From Actinostola sp. cb2023 (taxonomy: Eukaryota > Cnidaria > Anthozoa > Actiniaria > Actinostolidae): a stretch of 64,000 nt of DNA. Below the pieces are notes generated by a model. That model was given only the letters and a program-made list of their open reading frames with translations, ran no database searches and was not told the origin of the DNA. Positions 53,436-64,000 of this stretch are shown here, piece after piece. Where the stretch lies: assembly GCA_033675265.1 (NCBI GenBank), contig JAUJYZ010000301.1, positions 186,001-250,000 on the forward strand. Direction: 5' to 3'. A program made the translations under genes and the position numbers. The first letter of the stretch is position 1. Each line of letters begins with the position of its first letter.

Positions 53436-53724
53436 AATACAATGCAGAAATATAATAAGGGTGCAGACTTGATGTTTTGTATAATAATCAAAAGGACTTA
53501 CCAGCTTCTATCATGTGATGGCCTCCTGGGCCTTGATAATGGCTGGGGACTGGGGACCGTCATTCTACAGATATTAAAATCTTCACCAAGTCTATAATAT
53601 CTGTTAAAAGAGTAGAACCACGAAATAATGATTGAGTTTCTGTTGGATTAAAGTGCCCAATGTGTCATGACACATTTATTATACAAAATTTGCTGGCTGG
53701 GAATATATTTTTAAAACAAGTATA

Positions 53725-53774
53725 TGTTGTAGGTCAATTTTATACTGGTTCAGGTATAAAATTGACCTGGAACA
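53725..53774. mobile_element. 50-bp palindrome with Ginger-like ends
   Basis: TGTTGTAGGTCAATTTTATA at one end and GTATAAAATTGACCTGGAACA-like at the other. The first and last bases match the Ginger terminus pattern (TGTTACAGGT). The flanks are TATA and TACA, so the target duplication is imperfect. Confidence 0.4.
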
Positions 53775-53879
53775 TACATATCAGCGCTCGAAATCATATG
53801 GTGAATTTCAAGATGGCGTTCAAATTAGTCCAAATTAGTTGCTAATTTGGCGACTAATTTGTAGGAATTGGTCGACAAT

Positions 53880-54130
53880 GTGGGAATTGGCGACTGTATC
53901 GGTCGTTGTATATAGATTTGTGTACCGTAATAATTCGAACAAGCGCCTCCCTCGATCTCGATTTTTGAAATAAGCGTCCCCTACCCTTCCTCCCCAAAAA
54001 TCTGGTCATGATGAATGATTACTCGATAATATAACCACGTGAATATCGGTATAAAATCAACATTTTATGTGTCACATTGCGTTATAGCACTTCTAGTACA
54101 TTACAGTGAAGCATTTCGACTTCTATTTCC
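53880..54130. other. Non-coding, short dispersed-repeat trace
   Basis: TACCGTAATAATTCGAACAA at 53,930 resembles 23,505 in sequence order. No gene. Confidence 0.3.
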
Positions 54131-54172
54131 ATGTACGAGCAAATAATTTATTTCAATTGGCATATCTCTCCT

Positions 54173-56808
54173 TCAAACTTTGTGCGAAAAACGATACGTC
54201 CAATCAGAAGTCGCGGATCGTGTTTTTTCACGTGTGAGAAAAATGATACGTCCAATCAGTAAGTATGGCGGTGCATAATTATTAATGGCTCTGTACACCA
54301 TAATAACTTTTTGTTTCTTCCGATCTATAGATAATTTATCCCAACCAAGCATTTCAAGTAACAATTTAGAACTTGTGTCGTAGCTAGAAACTGTTATCAC
54401 TCTAGCTGCACGATTCTGGAGGTTTTGAAGTTTGTCACTTGATTGCTGAGTTAGACAATCCCAAACTGAGCTACAGTAATAAAAGTAGGGCTCAATAAGG
54501 GCTTTATATATTTAAATTGCAGTATCCCTGGAAATGGAGGACCTGGCACGCTTGAGAGCTCCAATGCCAGCCGAAATCTTTTTAGAGATCTCATCGATAT
54601 GTTTCTTCCAGGAGAAATTTTTATCTATAAACACCCCAAGGGACTTAGTACTTTCTACCTCATTAATTTCCCCCCCATTTATATGGATATCGATCAAATA
54701 ATCGTTTTCGGTTTGTAGTTTTTGGCGCGAGCCAACAACCATAACTCTGTCTTCGCTACGTTAAGACTTAGTTTGTTTGACCTCAACCAGATGTCGACAT
54801 TTTCGAGCTCCTTATTAATTGTTTGTTGGAGGTCGTTCTGACTTGAGGCAACAAAACTAATACTGGTGTCATCTGCGTACATTCTAGGGAGACCTTCAGC
54901 TAGACAATTGGGGAGATCATTAATGTATATCAAGAATAGCAAAGGTCCAAGTATGGACCCTTGTGGAACCCCGCAAGTTACTCTACTATTGCTAGATAAA
55001 TGGCCGTTCACGCTACATTTTTGGTTTCTATTTTCTAAGTAAGACTCAAACCACTTTAGAGTAGAAGAGTCGACCCCATAGCTACTAAGCTTATGCATGA
55101 TAATTTTGTGATCAATAGTGTCAAAGGCCTTCTTCAAGTCTATAAAAATTACTCCGTCAATATTTACACTCCAATCATTCGTAGCTTCGAGCAATGCAGT
55201 GAGGGTACTGTGGAGAGAGCGAAATCCCGATTGACAGTTTGCTAATAGGTTGTTGCTATTGAGATATGTATAAAGTTGGTCATATATGACTTTTTCAAAT
55301 ATTTTCGCAACAACAGGTAAGACTGATATTGGGCGATAGTTGTTTAAATCAGATTTTGAACCCTTCTTAAAAATAGGAGTGACTCGAGCTAAATTCCAAT
55401 CGATGGGAAAGACACCCGTAGCTATTGATTGGTTGAAAACCCGTGTCAAAGAGGGCGCTACAATATCTGCCGCAATTTTAAGTAGTTTGCGCGGAATTTT
55501 GTCCAACCCAGTAGCTTTTTTCCCGTCAATCGTTTTTAGTAGCTTCAGAGTGACCTGATCATCAATCATCTTAAATGAGAAGGTCTTATTAATCGGTTGT
55601 AAGTATGAGAGAGGATCAATGACAGCTACAGGTATTTCACTTGCTAACTCAAGGCCAATATTAGTAAAATGGGAGTTAAATTCCTCAGCAATGTCAGCTG
55701 GAAAGCTAATTTGATCGCCAATTTTTAATTCAGAAACAATGGTCGATTTGCAACGACGGTTTAGTAATTCGTTTATAAATTTCCAAGTTTTCTTCGGATC
55801 CTTTTTGTTGGCATCAAGATTTTTAGTGAAATACCTGTGTTTAGCTCGTTTTATTGAGTTATTAACATCATTCCGAGCTTTTCTGAACTGTTCCCAGACC
55901 GTAGAGATATTTGTTTTCATGTGTTTTTGTTTTAAAAAGTCCCTCCTGCGTATTTTACGTATTACACAACTAGTAAGCCAGGGGGACTTTTTATTGCTGA
56001 TTCTCTTTGTCCTTAGTGGAGCATGTTTGTCAATGACACTCATTAAGAGGTGTTTCCATGCATCCCACATTTCGTTTGGATCGTTAGTTATGCAAACACT
56101 ATCCCATTTCTGGTGTCTTAAGTCATGCAAAAAATGATCAATGTTAAAATTCTTAAGTTGCCTCATTTCAGAGGTTTTGTGAACTCCTGATCGCGTATAT
56201 CTCATTTTACGAATCAAATAGATGAGAAAATGATCGCTAATACCAACATGTATAACACCCGAATTAGATACCATTTGAGGGGAATTTGTTAGACATAAGT
56301 CTATTAAGGTTTTGGACCTTTGTGTAATTCTAGTTGGTTCGGTAATCAGTTGACTCAATCCGTAAACATCTATAATATTGCGGAGATGTAAAGAATTATT
56401 ATCGGCGATACCTGGTAGTAGATTGCAATTTAGATCTCCCAAAAGAAAGAAATATTTGTTTTCAGCATCAATTTTATCAATCAGTTCTTCGAAAGAGCTA
56501 AATAGATCAAGGGGAGATTGGGGAGGTCTATACCAAGTACTCACTAAGAAAGGTCTAGACCGGGGATTGGTTATTTCTATGGTTAAACATTCAAGATTTG
56601 TTGAACCCAAATCATCTCGAAGACGAAAATTGATATTACTACGCACGTAAATGCAGATACCACCGCCGTTCCTTCCATTAATTATACGATCCTTTCTAGC
56701 TATTTCAAAACCCGGTAAATCAGAAATGCTTGTGTCTAGTTTAGTCTCATCTATAGCTAGTATATCAATTTGTGGAAGGGAAGGATTTATCAGACTCCCA
56801 GGAGGCAA
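54173..56808 (-). pseudogene. CR1/L2-type LINE ORF2 (endonuclease + RT), two lesions
   Basis: 704 open codons (56,808-54,694) hold an AP-type endonuclease: IDETKLD, GGGICIYV, WYRPP, LGDLNCN, DLCLTN, SDHFL. They continue with reverse transcriptase motifs NNYRPISVLPVVAKIFEKV, FIDLKKAFDTIDH, GVPQGSILGPLLFLIYINDL and YADDTSI. A one-base frameshift near 54,742 moves the thumb region to the frame 54,742-54,512. A TAA at 54,512-54,514 then interrupts the C-terminal part that reads on to 54,173. The catalytic Asp pair is intact. The start overlaps the end of ORF1 by a few bases. It is a nearly full-length, recently dead copy. Confidence 0.85.
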
Positions 56809-56812
56809 AATC

Positions 56813-58090
56813 CTAATCTCTATTTATAAATGACTTAAAGTTTTTGGCAAGAAGAGACGAGCCAGATTTGATAAGGTGCAATCCACCACGGTTCAAGTGA
56901 TCTAGAGTGATATTGTCATTATTGATAAAGTTCCAATGAAATTTGCGGCAAGCCTGTGTAAGGTAGTTGTTGGTAGTTGCAGTGCTATTATTGCCATCAG
57001 CCTTTCTTACGATTAATCCCGAAATTGAAATAGATGTAGTAGGGGATTCTTCTTCAATCTGTCGAGTACTGTTGATAATGCCATCTGCCGTCATTTTAGG
57101 ACCCAGCGACATCACATCGTTCGTACCAACGTGAAGAATAACGTTTCCTGGTTCTTTTCTCAAAATAGGTTTGATAAAGTCTTCCATATCTTCGGTTGTT
57201 GCACCTGAGAACGATTTAACTACGACTTTGGTAGAACTAGAGAGATCCCATCCGCGAATAGGTTGAATGATTGAATCACCACAGATGACAGTTATTGGTT
57301 TACTCGTAGTAACTCCACTCCCACACAAGCTTTGTATATTCTTAGATTGAGGTAGTAGAGTAGGTTTAGTCGAATCGTCTGATGTTCCTTTAGCCTTCTT
57401 CTTCTTTTTCTTTTTCTTTGTCTTCTTATTGCTAGATGATGGATTACTACTAGCTACCATAACCGATTCAGTCAGAGGATGACTTCTATCTTTCGCGGTA
57501 TTGTGCGATTGAGTATTAGCTTGATTAGCTCTAGTAATGATCACATTAGGGCCATTGTTGTCATTCGAAGAGGAGGTACATTCTCTTGCCATAATTTTCA
57601 AGGTGAGTCGAAGTGAATTTCGCTCTTCTGTTACATTTGAAATCTGCTGTTGTAGACTGCCGATAGTTTCTAGCATATTTCTGTTTTCTCGTTCAAGTGA
57701 CTGAAGCCTTTCATCGTTACTACGCGGATTGCTTTTCAGTTTAGCCCAAATCTGCTCAATTTCACGTTTGATCTGACCCAGTTCAGATTGGTCATTTTGA
57801 GGCTCGGGGAAGGATCCGCCATGTTGGTTCGGTTGAGAGTCTGCTTCATGTTGGGATTCGAAGAAGGCTCGATTACATTGGCTCGGTTGCGACTCCACTG
57901 GTTCATATTCAGGTTCCAGAAAAACTCCAAACTGACCAAGTTCACACTCCGCTGCATCATGTCGGGAGCCCAGGAAAGTTTCAGAAACTTCATGTTGCCG
58001 CGAGTCGGGGAAGGTCAGTTGGTGTTGTACTTCGTTTCCATAACTACCTAGCGGACTCAGATAGGTGGTTTGCTGCCGTTTAAATTCAAC
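56813..58090 (-). CDS. CR1-type ORF1 with SGNH esterase domain
   Basis: The frame is open from at least 58,090 to a TAG at 56,813, but no ATG lies near its beginning; GTG at 57,898 is the first alternative start often scored. The N-terminal part is Gln/Glu/Pro-rich with several N-Q/H repeats, then a coiled coil (LQSLERENRNMLETIGSLQQ) and a polylysine stretch. The C-terminal half is an SGNH hydrolase: ICGDSIIQPIRGW (GDS), LHVGTNDVMS (GTND) and LDHLNRGGLHL with the catalytic Asp and His. Such esterases occur in ORF1 of CR1-group LINEs and may bind lipids or RNA. The true start may be in a lost 5' exon. Confidence 0.7.
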   Translation of the reverse strand, partial: VEFKRQQTTYLSPLGSYGNEVQHQLTFPDSRQHEVSETFLGSRHDAAECELGQFGVFLEPEYEPVESQPSQCNRAFFESQHEADSQPNQHGGSFPEPQNDQSELGQIKREIEQIWAKLKSNPRSNDERLQSLERENRNMLETIGSLQQQISNVTEERNSLRLTLKIMARECTSSSNDNNGPNVIITRANQANTQSHNTAKDRSHPLTESVMVASSNPSSSNKKTKKKKKKKKAKGTSDDSTKPTLLPQSKNIQSLCGSGVTTSKPITVICGDSIIQPIRGWDLSSSTKVVVKSFSGATTEDMEDFIKPILRKEPGNVILHVGTNDVMSLGPKMTADGIINSTRQIEEESPTTSISISGLIVRKADGNNSTATTNNYLTQACRKFHWNFINNDNITLDHLNRGGLHLIKSGSSLLAKNFKSFINRD

Positions 58091-58151
58091 AGCGGAGCTG
58101 CCTTGGACTAGTAGTGTTTTTGTGTTTAAGGTAGAAAGTGAGCGAAACTCC

Positions 58152-58367
58152 CTACTTCTTTATAGTAGCAGACTTTTCGCCATTGAAAGAGAGTGTTAAA
58201 GGCTCTCTAAATCCAAGTTCTTCAATACAGAACGACTTTAAATCATCCAACGAACCTTTCCAAATAAGTACCGCCTTTTTCGAATCATATCCAAGGTAGG
58301 AAAGAGGATTAGGCCGGTCAAAAGTTTGATTTACTGGAGAGCCGTTTGAGACACGTCCGTCCGTCAT
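58152..58367 (-). other. Short frame upstream of LINE ORF1
   Basis: 71 codons from an ATG (MTDGRVSNGS), with a plausible beta/helix mix (YDSKKAVLIWKGSLDDLKSF). It lies directly upstream of ORF1 on the same strand and may be the 5' end of the LINE coding sequence, separated by a stop. No named domain. Confidence 0.4.
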
Positions 58368-58711
58368 CGAGGTCAGCAGTAGGGGAAATTACATATACTA
58401 TGTAATTAGTTTAAAATTCAGTCATGAATGTCATATTAAATAAAATCACACATATTTGTAGCTCTCAAAATAACTTTCACAATGGTCTGGTGTAATTTGA
58501 AGAAATGCATCGAGGATATCAATTGCTTTCTGTTGAGAACTGTAAATGAAAGGCATCTCATTCTGCCTGATGCAGTGCTTGACAATTGCGTACGATTCTT
58601 CCATGGGGTTAAGATCTGGACTGTAAGGTGTCTTGCCCATGATGAATAGCATGATTGTCTGTTAATAGAAATAAGTAAATAAAAATCTGATAATGAAACT
58701 TAACACCGTAA

Positions 58712-58850
58712 AGCCTGGTTTTCACTTGCGACACATGCAAGAATAAGCATTATACCATACGTGCACAAACATGTTAACTCACCATCAGCAAGTGTCTTAC
58801 ACTGTTCTTATTTTTATGCTCATGCCCGTGTCGCTACTGAAAACCAGGCT
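58712..58850. mobile_element. 139-bp MITE with TAA duplication (PIF/Harbinger-like)
   Basis: Ends AGCCTGGTTTTCACTTGCGA and complement, arms ~45 bases. TAA flanks at 58,709-58,711 and 58,851-58,853. Three-base TWA duplications are typical of PIF/Harbinger elements. Confidence 0.7.
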
Positions 58851-58916
58851 TAAGAAGACACTAGATTTTCTGACGGTTCATAAGTCTGTCTTTCTGAAAT
58901 AGCAGAATGGGTTAAG

Positions 58917-59898
58917 GTATCAGGGTACCCCAAAAAAACTCTCAAACCAGCGGTTTTGAGATTTTTTGACAATCAAATCAAATTGAATATTATCTATCAT
59001 CTCCAAAAACAGAATCTTAAAATATTGTTTTCCTAAAAAGTTAGAATCAAAAAACGAATTTTGGATTTCATTTGAAGGGAAACGCTGTTGACAAGCGAGT
59101 ACTCGCAGACCTACATCACAGTGTGGTAATTAGTTACGCAACAGACTTCCCGCAAATATTTCACGATTGTTTACATGAAATTACGTTTGTTTGAATACCG
59201 TATCAGTGTGTACTGGCAATGTATGTAATTTCCCGCAAGCACGAAATTTGTTTACATGAAATTACGTTTGTTTGAATACCGTATCAGTGTGTACTGGCAA
59301 TGTATGTAATTTCCCGCAAGCACGAAATGATTAGGCAACAAGCACTGCACGTTGTGTGACTGAAAAACAGATACTCTGGTCACAATCTGTCAGTGAGTAA
59401 TTATATCCCATTGTCATAGCATGGACTAATCTCTTATGTAAACAGAGGCACATTGACCTTCTTTCGGCTTTTTCTCAAAAGACGAAATGCCAACAAATAG
59501 GCTCACATTTTGAGTTCCTGGACAAAGGGATTTTTGATATTTTCTATTTTTCTTGAGCTATTAACTGATTAGTAAAAAACAATGTATTTTTAGCGTACCG
59601 AAAGTTTAGCGGCAAATATAAAAGCAATGGGACAACTTATCGAAAATCGGAGACAATCTTTTGATAATTGATATCTCCAGAGTGCATAAAGATAATTATC
59701 TTGAATTTCCGATCAAATGCGGCTGTCAAGGAACTCACCGAATAACGCTATATGAAAATTCGTTGAACTCGACTTATTTCTAAAACGCTTGTTTCTTTTT
59801 TGTTAAAAGACCATTAGTTGGAATCTCCATTTATTTAGCTTTCAGAAAATGTATACTTTATTTGGGGTTTAAATGGTCGGTATGGGTACCCTGATACC
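58917..59898. mobile_element. TTAA element 'A', GGTATCAGGGTACCC ends
   Basis: 982 bp between TTAA at 58,913-58,916 and 59,899-59,902, with inverted ends GGTATCAGGGTACCC. It contains a 78-bp tandem duplication at ~59,165-59,328 (TTTACATGAAATTACGTTTG, CAATGTATGTAATTTCCCGC). No transposase. Confidence 0.88.
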
Positions 59899-61414
59899 TT
59901 AATGTTTTTTTTTTATCTATGATGAAGCATTTTGACCATGTTATTCGCACAGCCGTTACTAATTCGAACGTCATACCTAAAACGACAGCAGATCGGGAGT
60001 TTGTGCCGTTAAATGGCTGTAATGTTGGCAAAAGCTTTCCTCTCAAAAAGTTGATAAACTTTTCAGTGTTAACTGTTACTCCCGAATCAAGAATATCCAC
60101 ATATAAAAGACCATCGAGGCATGATTGCTGATATTGCAGAATATATTGGGCCCCACGCTGACAGAGGCATACTTTTGTAAACAGGTTGTCCCTTCACACT
60201 GTATAAACCGAACTTACGAACAAGCTTTTTTTCCTGTACGAAAGTACAAAAAAAGGAGGAAAAGTTTTAATTTTCTGTTAAAACGTCAAAGGAATGAAAT
60301 GATTTCGAAATGACTTGACATACAAATCCTGTTTCATCCACAAACACCAATTGATTTACAGGAAAGAGACTTATCTCAGCCATAAATTCGACGCAAGGAA
60401 TTTCCGACCTTTGTGCAGCTACGAGATGAATCTTGGAAGAAAAAGATCAAACATGAAATTAATTTTAAATAACCAGAATAAGCAAAAGAGGCTCGCCAAC
60501 AAAAATCACAAACCTGTTTGTGTGTGAATCCCAGACGATGAACTGCTGTACAAATAGTTTTTACATTATAATATGGGCCAAAAGCCCTCTGCAACTCCAG
60601 CATCAGTTCAGCTAGCTGAAATCCTGGTTTTGTTAGTAGCAAATTGACAATAAAATATTATTTGTTTCGAGAGTATGATGTGGGGTAATTCGTTGTCTGC
60701 CCATACAGGCACCTTTAACATCACCAGTGCGACTAAAAATCTCATAAACTCGATGAACGGTCGAAGGACTGACAAACAATGTCGTAGCAATGTCATCAAA
60801 TGACTTTGTAAGAAATATTTTCTGCCAAATCATTCTCCATATAAGGTCGATTGAGGTCGATTTAGGCATAATGGAATATCAGCTCTCAACAAGTTAAGGT
60901 ATCAGGGTACCCCTACCGACCGGTATGCATTCAAGTCGCTTTAACACAGAATCCGTCCATTTAAACCCCAATTAAGTATACATTTTCTGAAAGCTAAATA
61001 AATGGAGATTCCAACTAATGGTCTATTAACAAAAAGTACATACGCGTTTTAGATATAAGTCAAGATCAACGAATTTTCATATAGCGTTATACGGCGAGGT
61101 CCACACTATCTCTATGCACTGTTGAGATCTCAATTATCAAAACCGTGTCTCCGTTTATCGATACGTTTCTCCGTTGCTTTTTTATCTGCCGCGAAACTTT
61201 CGGTACGCTAAAAATACATTGTTCTTTACTAATCAGTTAATAACTCATGAAATCATTAAAATATCAAGAAGAATGATAATCAGAGATGAAGTCTTAAAAC
61301 ATCTCAGCTGAATCGAATAAAACCCGTTTGTTTAGGAGCTCAAAATAACACCCGTATTTTCGTCAATTTGCTCTTTGAGAAAAAGCCCAAAATGTCTTTC
61401 AAGTAAAGTGGCGC

Positions 61415-61456
61415 CTTTTTTGTGGCTACTTCTCTTCTTAGAAGAAAGTAGCCACT
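61415..61456. repeat. Hairpin GTGGCTACTT...AAGTAGCCAC
   Basis: GTGGCTACTTCTCTTCT pairs with AGAAGAAAGTAGCCAC almost perfectly inside element B, just before a CCGT microsatellite. Confidence 0.6.
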
Positions 61457-62049
61457 ATGTCATCGAGTGTGAAAGTCCGTCCGTCCGTCCGTCCGTCCGT
61501 AAGTAAGTGTCCTAATCTTCGGATAGTGTTCGGAACTAGTCAGGTGATCGAAAATCAGCCACGATGTCGCGACGATGGTCCCGATGGTTTATTCGTCTGG
61601 TTGTCGACATTTTATCGATTCGGATACTCATTCTTCTCGTGGTTGTCGACATTTTATCGATTCGATAGCGTTCAAAATACGTCGTGTTGGATTTCCATGT
61701 GCTTTTCGCTTCACGGCTTTGTTTAGAAGGGTAAGTTTACACTCTCTACTATTCTATTTTGCACCAGAAACCGGACCAATCTCTCGTGCAAAGTGTCAAG
61801 TGTTTGATCATCAAGATGTTGTCAAGTTTTTCAGTGACGGTTTGTTGAGATTATTTTCCAGTGGAATATCGATTGTGTTTGTGTTTGTTCGGCCTTTAAA
61901 ATAGCTCCATCAGTCCATGACGATCGACTCTTGTCTGTGTAGTGGCTCCATGTAAACTGCCAGATCTATAACCGATTTAAAGTGTCAAGTAATTCTCTTC
62001 GAGGAACAAATATTAAACTTAATGTCTTTTTAAAGACATTAAAAGTATA

Positions 62050-62350
62050 TGCGAGACACAAAACAAACACGGCTCTCGTTACTCTTTCAGTCTTTATCCC
62101 AAAACTCGCTAAAAGCCGTTGTAATCGCTAAATAAATGACACACAGGAGTGAAGTGCATATTCATCTTTATTTTGAAAGCAGTTTTAGAAATACAAGATA
62201 TCAAAAGGACAGGATTCTAGAAGTGAATTTACGGCCATATTAATTATTATATACTGCCGATCGATCAAATAAGACACAGGAAGCCCAATACACAAACAGA
62301 GGGTGGTGACTGGCGAGCCTGTGAACTGAAAAGATCTTTACACACGAGAG
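62050..62350. repeat. Segment of B related to the terminal MITE
   Basis: CGCTAAATAAATGACACACAGG ... AAATAAGACACAGGAAGCCC (read in part) matches 63,590-63,780 in reverse complement with many substitutions. Confidence 0.55.
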
Positions 62351-63392
62351 ATGTGTCTAGTTTCTGGTGCAAAATAGCATAAAATCATAGTATATTAGAG
62401 TGTAAACCTATCTTCAAATTAGATATTCTATTTATTATACTCAAAGTTTTCATATATTTAGGTGAAGTCAAATAAATAAATAAACACCACTTCAGTTAAA
62501 TTTTTGGAAAAGCATAATATCGCAAAACTCAAAGAAAGGAAAAGATTTATTGAGCGACGTTTCGGAGTCGTCATGACGCCATTATCAATTCATTGTTAAA
62601 TTAATATTAATATTCAATCACTAATGATATATCAATGCTGTTCATATTGATTGTTAATAACAACTGTTATTGTTCAATTATTTGTACGCTGTTACAATTG
62701 TTTTCAATTAAACTTTGTATTAAAGTACATTTCTGATTCAGTAAATTAGCATTATATAGAACCAAAGAACAAGTTCCAGCAGATAGTTCAAACATACCAG
62801 TTCAACAGAGGAATCAATCCAACTACACATTGCTTCTATATTTCAAAACCGCAGTACCTACATGTAGTTATAGACTACCTGTTTTTGTTTATTTATAGTA
62901 GCCACATGCAGTCCTTGACTGCCTATTTTTTACACAAGCTGCGATAATCCACCACAAATATGTGATCCAATACCTGATGACATATGAATGGCAGTCAAAA
63001 GAAGATCGCCTTACAGTTCATAACGACGTAAGACAACGAGGCAGGAAAACAAAGTTACTGCTGGCGGGAAATACGAGTACTTTGACCATGAGTGGTTTGG
63101 CATCGTTATTCAAGGATATTTTGAATGAGCAGTTACGATTTTTGGATACTTTCTTCGCATCTGAATCTTTGTGGAAAGTCTGTTGCGTGAGTGCTGTTGA
63201 CAGCTTGCTTGTCAACATCTTTTTGCATCAAATGAAATCCAAAATTCGTTTTTTGATTCTGACTTTTTAGGGACAAATGTTTTTTAGATTCTGTTTTTTG
63301 GAGATGATAGATAATATTCAATTTGATTTGATTGTCAAAAAAAAATCAAAACCGGTGGTTTGAAAGCTTTTTGGGGTACCCTGATACCTTAA

Positions 63393-63878
63393 AGGGGCAG
63401 TGTCAAGCCATATGACCGTGTAAGCCTGGGTACGAACTTTTATTATTTTCGATGTTTTCAATCCGTTTCCATCGACCTTAATCATGTTTGTTCAAGCGTC
63501 TAATGGAATCTTGATCATCAATCGTAGGTGCAGTACTGTTCATGACTTTTGAAGAGACAAACTCACGTATAACTACTTGTAAACCCGGTGAGCTTCCCAC
63601 CATCTACTTATGTGTTGGGCTTCCTGTGTTTTATTTGATCGGCCGTTGGAAAATGATATCGCCGTGAATTCACTTCTTGAATTCAGTCCTTTTGATATAT
63701 TGAAGTTCTAAAATTGTTTTCTAAATAAAGATTAGTATCTACACGAGTCCTGTAGGTCATTTATTTAGCGATTAGAACGGTTTTAGGGGGATTTTGTAAC
63801 TCACTACCGGGCAAGGTAGGCTTCTCAACCGAGTGTATTTGATTTTAATGCGCATGCGTGAGGCTTGACACTGCCCCT
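63393..63878. mobile_element. TTAA element 'C', AGGGGCAGTGTCAAGCC ends
   Basis: 486 bp with 17-base inverted termini AGGGGCAGTGTCAAGCC between TTAA at 63,389-63,392 and 63,879-63,882. Its left TTAA is also the right TTAA of element B, so the two abut without any other sequence. Confidence 0.88.
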
Positions 63879-63882
63879 TTAA

Positions 63883-64000
63883 CCTATGTGATATTTTTGC
63901 CTCACGTAATATAGCTCAGTATATGAGGCAAACACCAAAGAATGTAAACAACGAAATAATGTCATCTGTTTTCCTTTCAACAAGCGACGTTGTTGTACTT
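63883..64000. other. Window end, nothing identified
   Basis: 118 bases of AT-rich sequence without a gene or repeat I recognise. Confidence 0.5.

Larger units (their letters stand above)
58446..60869 (-). pseudogene. IS630/Tc1-type transposase pseudogene split by insertions
   Basis: Pieces in order on the minus strand: a helix-turn-helix N-terminus (60,869-60,633; FDDIATTLFVSPSTVHRVYEI), a second DNA-binding part (60,642-60,400; LAELMLELQRAFG, GFTHKQV), VDETGF around 60,340 (first catalytic Asp), a degenerate core at 60,100-59,903, and the C-terminal YSPDLNPMEESYAIVKHCI with the last acidic residue at 58,652-58,446. Between the last two pieces sit the TTAA element 58,917-59,898 and the MITE 58,712-58,850. 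The expected second Asp segment reads VVLGMTF, so the core was already damaged. Confidence 0.7.
60898..63388. mobile_element. TTAA element 'B', longer relative of A in opposite orientation
   Basis: Same GGTATCAGGGTACCCC ends, TTAA at 60,894-60,897 and 63,389-63,392. Its first ~250 bases match the right part of A and its last ~150 bases match the left part of A. The extra interior has no transposase; it includes (CCGT)n at 61,478-61,500 and inverted segments at 61,735-61,800 / 62,330-62,405. Confidence 0.85.

Overview
This window is animal nuclear DNA made almost entirely of mobile elements. The community of elements (a Polinton/Maverick-type endogenous virus, a Ginger transposon, a Penelope-like element, a CR1-like LINE whose ORF1 carries an esterase domain, a BEL/Pao scrap, tRNA-headed SINEs, a tyrosine-recombinase element, and gene families I associate with cnidarian genomes) suggests a marine invertebrate, most likely a cnidarian (moderate confidence, inference only). 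I see no convincing single-copy host gene.

Bases 1-13,053 are an endogenous Polinton/Maverick (adintovirus-like) genome, cut by the left window edge. It holds an HNH endonuclease, a minus-strand block of virion-type genes (510-aa protein, four small proteins mostly with membrane segments, a 199-aa protein, packaging ATPase, major capsid protein), a divergent retrovirus-like integrase with two frame breaks, and a protein-primed DNA polymerase B split over two overlapping frames. Seven or eight of the block genes share a TATATA-ATGG start motif. The replication gene and the HNH gene instead share a 43-bp sequence found in inverted orientation 12.7 kb apart.

Bases 13,053-34,000 hold relics: an OB-fold protein pseudogene, a kinase-like pseudogene in a region bounded by ~200-bp inverted arms (17.26-23.36 kb), a Penelope-like element precisely interrupted by a TTAA-flanked MITE, a BEL/Pao fragment, a 5-kb foldback element flanked by TTAA, and a spliced gene remnant ending in a P2X7-C-terminal-like domain.

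Bases 34,180-39,830 are the most interesting part. A zinc finger / tyrosine recombinase / Myb gene (plus strand, two frame breaks) converges on an intact, intron-containing SF3 helicase gene (minus strand). Upstream of the recombinase lies a cluster of at least seven GGAAC-N4/5-GTTCC palindromes. Together they look like one recombinase-mobilised element with its own replicative helicase and a candidate origin or operator. Next to it is a 1.6-kb palindrome of 100-bp tandem repeats in two inverted arrays.

Bases 41,700-64,000 hold a near-pristine Ginger transposon with TATA target duplications, telomere-like minisatellites, SINE and U6-derived sequences, a decayed transposase gene, another TTAA foldback, a nearly full-length CR1-like LINE, and an IS630/Tc1-type transposase pseudogene disrupted by at least two nested MITEs. 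The last 3 kb are stacked TTAA-flanked elements that share target sites. Six TTAA-flanked non-autonomous elements occur in the window, and no transposase for them is visible.
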